Assembly (NCBI GenBank): GCA_963803065.1
Contig: CAWDKW010000013.1
Location: 1-64,000, forward strand
Length of the DNA: 64,000 nucleotides
DNA from: DASXMT01 sp963803065
Lineage (GTDB): Bacteria; Actinomycetota; Acidimicrobiia; Acidimicrobiales; RAAP-2
Reading direction: 5' to 3'
Shown: one piece after another, positions 57,696 to 64,000 of the stretch
Layout of the letters: every line of letters begins with the position of its first letter
Position numbering within the stretch: position 1 is the stretch's first letter
Position numbers and translations under genes: made by a program
The notes under the pieces: model-generated
Seen by the model: only the letters and a program-made list of their open reading frames with translations
Database searches by the model: none
What the model was told of the DNA's origin: nothing

Positions 57696-58861
57696 CCGCC
57701 CTCCGCCAGGTCGTAGACACGGCGGGCCGTTCCCGCTCCGATCATGGCCGCGGTGGCAGCGACTTCGTCCTCGCTGCGGGCCTGTCGGGTCAGTAGTGGC
57801 TCCAACACCGATGTGAGCGCCTCCCGGAAGGTCGCGGCTCCGAGAAGGTGGAGCTCGGCCAGCCCAAAGGCATCGGAGGAGTAGACCATCTTGTGGAATG
57901 GAGCGGACTCGATGGCCTCGGCCAGCACGGCCGCCGCCCGGTGTCCGACGTAGTTGATCGCCAGTCCGACGTCGAAGTACACGTGCGGGTAGACCCCGGC
58001 GAGGTAGGCGGCCTCGCGGTGGTAGGGATAGCAGTGCAGCAACATGATCGGTGTGCCGAGTGGGGCTGCACGCCGGATCAGGCCGGTGAGCAGTGCCGGG
58101 TTCGACCGGTGGAGCTCCAAGTCGGTGTCGCCGTAGCCGGTGTGCAGCTGTAGGGGAACGCCGGCCCTGAGTCCGACCCAGATCAGGTGGCGTAAGAGCA
58201 CTGGGTGGGACACCCGCAACTGGCCGACGTCCGCGGCCCCCTCGATCCACTCCGCTGCCGCTTCGCGCACCTCGCCCGGGCCCGGTTCGGCTGGGTCGAC
58301 ATCGAGCCCGTGTCGGTAGGCCAGCACGGACTTGCACCCCACGGCCGGGTCGGGGCCAGCGAGGTTGGCCGACAACCGCTCCTCGAACTTCTCGGCGAAA
58401 CGCGACGGCCTGACACCGTCCGCCGCCACGGCCTCGGCAAGGTGCTCCAACCGGACGATCCGACGCACCCGGGTCGCGGCCAGTTCGGCCAGATGAGGCA
58501 CATCGACGAGGTCATCCCCTCGGAACCCGTGGTCGACCAGCAACTCGACCACGCCGGCGCGGCGCAGGAGGCGCCGGTTGGCCTCCTCTCCGCCCAATTC
58601 CCTGCGCCGGGACAGGTAGTCGTCAGCGGTGGCGGCGGGAGAGAGGTCGAGTACCGGGGCGCAGGTACGCAACAGAGCAGCCCCAAGGAAGGAGTCGAAG
58701 TAGCTGCAGCCCGGGGCAGCTGGCCGGCCCGACTCGGTCAGGAAGCCTTCGAAGGTGATCCGATCACCGATATCCCTGACCACGCTGTGAGCGTGATGGT
58801 CGATAAGGGGAACGTCGTCCGAAAGCCCGGAGGCCGGGCCGGGGGCCGCCGGTCCGGACAT
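57692..58861 (-). CDS. Amidohydrolase family protein (FluG N-terminal-like)
   Basis: A 389-residue metal-dependent amidohydrolase. LIDHHAHSVVRD carries the HxH site, PLQLHTGYGDTDLELHRSNP and TPIMLLHCYPYHREAAYLAG carry the metal histidines, and KMVYSSDAFGLAELHLLGA carries the catalytic Asp. This is the amidohydrolase_2 type that forms the N-terminal half of fungal FluG. ATG 58861 shares its A with the stop of the glutamine synthetase gene upstream (TGATG), so the two are translationally coupled. In FluG the same two domains are one chain. It probably hydrolyses an amide or glutamyl conjugate made or handled by its partner. Confidence 0.87.
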   Translation of the reverse strand: MSGPAAPGPASGLSDDVPLIDHHAHSVVRDIGDRITFEGFLTESGRPAAPGCSYFDSFLGAALLRTCAPVLDLSPAATADDYLSRRRELGGEEANRRLLRRAGVVELLVDHGFRGDDLVDVPHLAELAATRVRRIVRLEHLAEAVAADGVRPSRFAEKFEERLSANLAGPDPAVGCKSVLAYRHGLDVDPAEPGPGEVREAAAEWIEGAADVGQLRVSHPVLLRHLIWVGLRAGVPLQLHTGYGDTDLELHRSNPALLTGLIRRAAPLGTPIMLLHCYPYHREAAYLAGVYPHVYFDVGLAINYVGHRAAAVLAEAIESAPFHKMVYSSDAFGLAELHLLGAATFREALTSVLEPLLTRQARSEDEVAATAAMIGAGTARRVYDLAEGG

Positions 58862-60331
58862 CAGTGCCGCCAGCGTGACGCTGTCGCCACCTCGTCCGGC
58901 GTGGACTCGGCGAACAAAGCGACCTCTGCCCACCGGACGGCGGCGATCGTCTCGTAGAGAGCGTCACCGAGCGCCTCGGCCAACACGGTGCTCGTCGAGT
59001 AGCGCTCCAGGGCTTGGGGCAGGCTCTGCGGCAGCCGCGTGGCTTGGGCCTCCGTCAGTTCGGCTTGGGACAGGCTGGCCGGATCCACCGACACTTCCGG
59101 TGGCAGGCGCAGGCCCTCCTCGACACCGGCCAGCCCGGCTGCCAGCACCGCCCCAGCCACCAGATAGGGGTTGGCACTCAGGTCGAAGCACTTCACCTCG
59201 AGATTGGCGCTGCGAGCCTCGTATCCCGCAGTTCCCGTCACCAATCGCAGCGCCGCCTCCCGGTTTTCGAGCCCCCAGGTCTGGAACGGCCCAGCCCAGT
59301 GCCGGGGGACCAGGCGCAGGTAGCTGGCGACGCTCGGACACCCGATGACGAGAAGGGCGGGCAGCTCACGTAGGACTCCGGCGGCGAAGGCCTCACCTTC
59401 GGAGGTGATCCCATGGGGGCCGTCACCGCCGGCGAAGAGATTCTGCCCGTCACGCCATACGCTCAGGTGAACATGGCCGCCGTTGCCCACCTGCCCGGCC
59501 ACCACACTGGGCGAAAAGCTGGTTCTCAGCCCGTGTTCCAGCCCCACCGCACGTATCGTCAGGCGCACCAGCACGCTGTCGTCGGCAGCGCCGACCGGGT
59601 CGTTCGGTGCCACCGACACCTCGAACTGGCCGGCGGCATACTCGGGGTGCACCTGTTCGACCGGGATCGCTTCCGCCGCCAGGGCGCCCAGGAGGTCGCG
59701 CAAATAGTCTGAGCGCTCGATGACTCGCGTCATTCCGTAGGCAGGGCCGAGGGCCGCCGGGCTGAACTCGTCGCCGGTGCTGGCGTCGAGGGCCCACTCG
59801 AGCTCGAAGCTCATCACCGCCGACATCCCCATATCGGCGGCCCGCGCCACCATGCGGGCGGCAAAACTGCGCTGGCACAAGGGGTGCACCTCGCCCGATT
59901 GGCTGCGCCGGTCGACCGGCGCCCAGGCCCAGCCCGGCTGAGCGGCCAGCGCCACCAGACGGCCCAGGTCCGGGTGGAGCCGCAGGTCGCCGACGGGACC
60001 CGTCGAGGTCCGGCTGGCGGTGATCGAATCATCGAGGACGAACACGTCGAACACCGGCGACATCCCGACCCCTGTGCGCCATCACGGCGGCCAGCCGAGC
60101 GGTGGGAATGGCCTTGACCCGGGTGATCCCGGAGTTGTCGACGTACGTCAGGGCGATGGCCTCCACGCCCCTCGCCGCCAGCTCCTCGACCAACACGGCC
60201 GGGTCGGGCGCCCCGAACCGGTCCCCGCCTCGCACCACACCCGCTGTTTCAGCCACGAACCGGCCCTCCCCACTCGTGCGCTGGCCGGGCCGATCAAGTG
60301 CCGGGCCTTCGGCGACTTGACGCGCAAACAT
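58861..60331 (-). CDS. Glutamine synthetase-like ligase (frameshift between N-terminal and catalytic domains)
   Basis: A class I/III glutamine synthetase-type enzyme. The N-terminal beta-grasp (VEELAARGVEAIALTYVDNS, GITRVKAIPTARLAAVMAHR) is in the frame from 60331. The catalytic part (GMSPVFDVFVLDDSITASRT, MSFELEWALDASTGDEF, GQFEVSVAPNDPVGAADD, NGGHVHLSVWRDGQNLFAGG, NREAALRLVTGTAG) is in the frame of ATG 60063. In the conserved protein R-V-G-M-S-P-V-F should be continuous, so one extra base in the G-run at about 60070 breaks it. Without correction the catalytic part lacks its beta-grasp. Metal/ATP residues such as E.E and NGGHVHLS are present. Related enzymes make gamma-glutamyl amides (PuuA/IpuC-type). 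Coupled to the amidohydrolase. Confidence 0.83.
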
Positions 60332-60476
60332 AGCGTGCGGCCCCAGGGGGAACCGATCAGCGGGGCTGAATCACAACCCAGTCGGCTGTCGCTCGCCGCC
60401 GGACCTCGCGCTGCGCGGTGGAGCATCCAGAACTGCGCATCCGCCGTCTTAGGATGCTGGAAGGAGGACGTACGAC

Positions 60477-62157
60477 ATGGACAAATCCCTTGATGGTCGA
60501 GTGGCGGTGGTGACCGGTGGGGGTGTCGGCATCGGATCCGCCGTATCACTGGAGCTGGCCCGACAAGGGGCAGAGGTGGTGGTGGCCGACCCTGGCGTCG
60601 GCGTCCAGGGTGAACCGCTTGACGAGCCGACGGCGGCAGCCACTGCGGAGCGGATCAACGCCGCCGGCGGTTCGGCCAGCTCCTCGAAGGTGTCGGTGAC
60701 CGATCCCGACGGACTCCGCGGCTTGTTCGAGGACACTCGGAGCCGCTACGGGTCGCTCGACGTCGTTGTGAACACGGCGGGAATCCTGCGCTATCCCAAG
60801 CTGCCGGACACGGCCGAAGACGACTGGTCTGCTGTCCTCGACGTCCACTTCAACGGTTACCGGAACGTACTCGATGCCGCTCTTCCCATGATGGTGGAGG
60901 AAGGGTACGGGCGAGTGCTCGGCTTCACGTCAGGCGTGGGACTGGCACGGAACGCGGGGGACGCAATGATCTATGGCACGGCCAAGCGCGCTGTGGCCGC
61001 GCTGACCTGGCAGTTGGGCCCCTTCCTTCCCGCCGGCATCACGGTCAACGCCCTGTCTCCGATCGCCGCAACCAGGATGGTTCGCGACACGCTCCGCGCC
61101 TCGGGAGCCAACGTGAGCGGCCTGGACCTCTCCGCCATGCCGCAGCCCGAGCACATGGCGCACGCAGCCGCCTACCTGGTCGGCGAACGGGCCGGTTGGT
61201 GCCGGGGGCAGGTGATCTTCTCCGCCGGGTCGGAACTGTCGGTCATCTCACCGCCCCGACTGCTCGAAGCGGCCCGCACCGAGGGTGTCGAGGACCTCGA
61301 TCAGATGCTCGCCACGGTCATGCCCGTCGTGCTCGCTCCCGCCGAGGAAGAGCGGCGCAGCGGCGGTGGATCCAATCCCCGCTTCGGGGACGTGTTCTCC
61401 GGCTCTGCCCCGTCGGCAGTGACTCGGGAACAGCCGCGTCGCTGCCTGGTGGTCGCCGACGAACCGGCATTGGCCGCCTCGATCGCCGGAGCCCTGCCGA
61501 CGTGGGGCATGAAACCGGTTGGGCCGGGTGGCGGCGACCCGGGGCACCGACTCGGGAACGAGCATGCCAGAAGGGTTCGATGCCGTCTCGGCCGGACTTC
61601 GGCTTGCCGCCGACCGGGCCGGACCATTGGATGCCGTGGTGGTGGTGTCGAGTACGCCCGCCCTGGACGGTTCCGTCGATCGGCCGGAATGGCTTCGCCT
61701 GCTCGACGCCCACGTGACGACCGTCGGCCACGTCGTGTCCCAGGCTGGGTGGCTGCGGGCGGCGGCCAGGTATGCGCTGGAGACCAACCGCCAGCTTCGG
61801 ATCGTTCTCGTGACCAGGGTCGGCTCGGAGGGGGGACTTCCCGCTGCCCAGGCAGTGGCCCAACTGGCTCGCAGCGTCAGCGAGAGCACACTGCCGATTT
61901 CTCTCGATGCCTTCTCGCTCAGCGTCGAGTCGACACGACATTCCGACGCACTGGCAGCAAGCCACCTCGTGGCCCGACTATCGGGAGCAGACGATGCCCT
62001 CGCCCTCCGTGGCGCCGAGCTCGTCGTGGGCCAGGGATGGCTCGGGGTGCGCGGCCACCCGGAGCCGACCACGACGGTGTCGTTCGGCGGCGGCGCCGTC
62101 CCGGCCTTCGTCGACGAGGTCCTGCGACGGGCCATCGACCATCCGAGCGTGGCCTGA
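60477..62157 (+). CDS. Tandem-domain SDR protein (frameshift between domains)
   Basis: The first domain (about residues 1-260 from ATG 60477) is a complete classical SDR: VTGGGVGIGSAVSLELARQG, VVNTAGILRYPKLPD, LGFTSGVGLARN, YGTAKRAVAALTWQL (YxxxK intact), and VNALSPIAATRM. The frame continues through RCLVVADEPALAASIAGALP, a second beta-alpha-beta start. Near 61540 one base must be skipped to reach MPEGFDAVSAGLRLAADRAG, PLDAVVVVSSTPALDG and AQAVAQLARSVSESTLPISL, a degenerate second SDR-like domain ending at 62157. The second half lacks a clear YxxxK and is probably structural. Such two-domain SDRs occur in actinobacteria. The break lies in a cccgggg run. Confidence 0.8.
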
Positions 62158-62286
62158 CGGCTCGAATGGGGCCTGCAGCGAGATCCTGCTGGAGCGCGAC
62201 TCGCAGCAGCCCATCATGATCGGCACGGGCGGCGAGGTCGCCGGCGTTTGGAATTGTCGCAGTGTGTATCTATACAGTCACATGCT

Positions 62287-63537
62287 GTGAAACATTCCTC
62301 GGCAACTGCACGGATCGTCTCCACGTGGATGGCATTGCTCATCGGGTTGGCTCTCTCGTGGACGGGCTTGTCGGTTGCCGACGCATCCCCGGCCGGGGCC
62401 GCGCCCACCGGAGCCTCGGCCCGCTGTTCGAGCAACCAGACCGCGGTGGCTGCGGACGTCTGCACGGCGAAGGGCGACGCACGCGGGCCTCAGACGCTGG
62501 CGCTGGTCCGCAAGCTCCAGGCGAAGTACTCGCTCAAATCGGTGATCTTCGGCGTGTGGGAGGGCGGCACCGAGGTGGTCTCCGGCGCTCTCGGCACCTC
62601 GTACCCACTCGTTCCTGCGAGTCGGGCGATGCACTTCAGGATCGGCAACGTCACCGAGACCTTCGAGACGACGTTACTGCTCCAGCTGGTGGATCGCGGA
62701 AAGATCCGCCTCGACGATCCGGTTGCGAAGTGGCTGCCGTCGTTGCCCAATGGCAACAAGGTCACGGTCGGGATGCTGGCGTCGAGCACGTCGGGGTACG
62801 CCAGCTTCTATACGACCCAGTGGACGAACGAGTTCGACGCTGATCCGTTCCGAGCGTGGACGCCGAACGAGCTGATCTCGATCAGCACCAGCCAACCGCT
62901 GGCCTTCGCGCCCGGCACCAGCTGGCAATTCAGCGACTCCAACTTCGTGATCCTGGGGCAGGTCCTTGCCAAGGCGGGCGGCCGGCCGGTAGCGCAGCAG
63001 ATCCAAGAGCTCATCCTCGACCCACTCGGCCTGCACGACACCCACATGACGCCGACCTCGTACATCCCGTCCCCCGTGCTCCACGCATACGACAGCGAGC
63101 GGGGCGACTACCAGGACTCCACGTTCTGGTCGATCAGCTGGGCACCCAACAACGGCGACATGACCTCGGACCTGTTCGACCTGGGTCGCTGGGCCAAGGT
63201 CATGGGGACGGGCGCGCTGCTCTCTCAAAGCTCGGCCGCTCGTCAGTTCGCTCCCGACTCGGTCGGCCTGGGCCCGCTGACGTCGAAGTTCTACTACGGG
63301 CTCGGCGGGGCCGTCTCGAACGGATGGCGGTTGGCCGAGCCAGGCCTCATCGGCTACACCGGCCTCGTCAGCTACCTGCCCGCCAAAAAGATCTCCGTTG
63401 TCATCTTCACCACGGCCAATCCCGACGCGCCACCGGGCGGGCAATACGCCGCGGCCATGTTCAATCAGGTGGGTGCGCTGTTCGCTCCCTCGACGCCACC
63501 CGACATACCCAGCAAAGTCACCGATCTTCCCAGTTGA
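62287..63537 (+). CDS. Secreted beta-lactamase/PBP-fold protein with destroyed active site (paralogue of 51003)
   Basis: A 416-residue protein with a signal peptide (WMALLIGLALSWTGLSVADA, cleavage near ASP-AGA). Serine-hydrolase fold: LLLQLVDRGKIRLDDPVAKW, TVGMLASSTSGYASFYTTQW, AFAPGTSWQFSDSNFVILGQ and DPLGLHDTHM. The SxxK motif reads RIGNVTETFETTL (Asn and Glu instead of Ser and Lys) and YSN reads FSD, so all catalytic residues are lost. Overall it matches the 51003 protein along its length and shares its altered motifs. GTG 62287 is chosen for the signal peptide; a TTG at 62248 is possible. Likely a binding or scaffold protein of the envelope. Confidence 0.87.
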   Translation: MKHSSATARIVSTWMALLIGLALSWTGLSVADASPAGAAPTGASARCSSNQTAVAADVCTAKGDARGPQTLALVRKLQAKYSLKSVIFGVWEGGTEVVSGALGTSYPLVPASRAMHFRIGNVTETFETTLLLQLVDRGKIRLDDPVAKWLPSLPNGNKVTVGMLASSTSGYASFYTTQWTNEFDADPFRAWTPNELISISTSQPLAFAPGTSWQFSDSNFVILGQVLAKAGGRPVAQQIQELILDPLGLHDTHMTPTSYIPSPVLHAYDSERGDYQDSTFWSISWAPNNGDMTSDLFDLGRWAKVMGTGALLSQSSAARQFAPDSVGLGPLTSKFYYGLGGAVSNGWRLAEPGLIGYTGLVSYLPAKKISVVIFTTANPDAPPGGQYAAAMFNQVGALFAPSTPPDIPSKVTDLPS

Positions 63538-63643
63538 ACGTCCGGATTGGGCTGGAAACGAGAAGGCGTAGGGGAACCGTCCGTTCAGTAGCCGGCGGCT
63601 GACCGTGATGAGAAGCCGGTCGCTCCTCACCGCATGAGCCTGC

Positions 63644-64000
63644 TCAGAGTTGCTTGGTCTTCACCGGGGTCGTGCTCGTCGACGGCGTCGCACCCGGTGG
63701 GGTGGCGATGCTCTGGATCAGGGCCAGGCACATCTCGTCGGACGACCCGTCACCCCACGTCACGAAGTGCGGCGGCAGATTGCGCAGCTCGGGCAGCTCC
63801 TGGCTGAGTTTCGGGTCGTAGGTGCAGGTGACCCCGATGTGATCACCCGCCTTGGTCACGACCGGTGGGCTCATGTTGTAGGGAGCCTGGTAGTCGAAGT
63901 TGTAGTTCGTCACGTTGAGCAAGGTCCTGGCCGTCGGGGTCCCCGGGTCGAGGACGATCTGCATGCCTCGACCGAGCAGGTGCATGTGCGCAGCTACGCG
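63644..64000 (-). CDS. Copper type II monooxygenase C-terminal domain (PHM/DBH-like), partial
   Basis: The last 118 codons of a minus-strand gene cut by the right window edge. AHMHLLGRGMQIVLD has the H-x-H copper ligands of the CuM/CuB site, YNFDYQAPYNMSPPVVTKAG and GDHIGVTCTYDPK are the conserved strands, and VTWGDGSSDEMCLALI contains the methionine ligand and Cys of the Cu2_monoox_C domain. It ends in a Thr/Pro/Lys tail. Peptidylglycine alpha-hydroxylating monooxygenase and dopamine beta-hydroxylase share these motifs. In bacteria such domains are rare and of unknown substrate. The N-terminal domain and signal peptide lie outside the window. Confidence 0.82.
   Translation of the reverse strand, partial: RVAAHMHLLGRGMQIVLDPGTPTARTLLNVTNYNFDYQAPYNMSPPVVTKAGDHIGVTCTYDPKLSQELPELRNLPPHFVTWGDGSSDEMCLALIQSIATPPGATPSTSTTPVKTKQL

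Overview
The window is high-GC DNA (many GTG starts, strong G+C third-position bias) that reads like a chromosomal stretch of an actinobacterium. The signs are five luciferase-like F420/flavin monooxygenases (LLM family), two deazaflavin (F420)-dependent nitroreductase-type proteins, a mycofactocin-type SDR, an Rv2466c-like thioredoxin-fold protein of the mycothiol world, and a block laid out like mycobacterial Rv3521-ltp4-ltp3. An uncultured Acidimicrobiia-like lineage is my best guess. It is inference only, because no rRNA or other phylogenetic marker is present. I recognised no tRNA, rRNA or CRISPR array.

Layout. 0-6.3 kb: a frameshifted SRPBCC remnant, a TetR regulator divergent from an SDR/DUF1330/SDR set, a decayed ankyrin gene fused to a serine-recombinase fragment, and a secreted alpha/beta hydrolase. 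6.3-10.7 kb: an integrase-core transposase remnant, the first copy of a 44-46 bp dispersed repeat, a CocE/NonD hydrolase, an LLM oxidoreductase, a lipoprotein, and the second repeat copy. 10.7-13.9 kb: a tight operon of a double OB-fold/DUF35 protein and two thiolase-fold proteins lacking the catalytic cysteine, suggesting CoA-ester carbon-carbon cleavage as in sterol side-chain catabolism. 14.2-19.8 kb: a Bat/MoxR-type operon (membrane serine protease, MoxR, DUF58, two VWA proteins) followed by the Rv2466c-like protein. 20-24.4 kb: a Baeyer-Villiger-type monooxygenase, an ArsB/NhaD-type transporter and small membrane proteins. 24.4-29 kb: two TetR modules with readable promoter/operator architecture (TetR plus DHA2 efflux pump; Ddn-like nitroreductase plus TetR), and a pirin.

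29-36 kb: a serine hydrolase, a RodZ-like protein, two LLM oxidoreductases, an isochorismatase-fold protein without its cysteine, and a Ddn-like protein. 36-43.6 kb: a CoA-dependent catabolic block (thiolase, acyl-CoA mutase large subunit without a B12 domain, two acyl-CoA ligases, solute-binding protein). 43.6-50 kb: SnoaL-like protein, mycofactocin-type SDR, LLM, D-aminoacylase-type amidohydrolase with an apparent ATC start, another LLM and an isolated hisI-like gene. 50-64 kb: cell-envelope proteins including two secreted beta-lactamase-fold proteins with destroyed active sites, an aldo/keto reductase, a P450-epoxide hydrolase operon divergent from an IclR regulator, a split FluG-like amidohydrolase plus glutamine synthetase pair, a tandem SDR and, cut by the window end, a copper type II monooxygenase C-terminal domain.

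Functionally the window is dominated by oxidoreductases, CoA-ester enzymes and small-molecule regulators, i.e. a versatile organic-compound degrader. Several recognisable genes are interrupted by single-base shifts, some in G/C runs. Those in the acyl-CoA mutase, glutamine synthetase and tandem SDR may be assembly errors, whereas those in the SRPBCC, ankyrin/recombinase and transposase remnants look like real decay.
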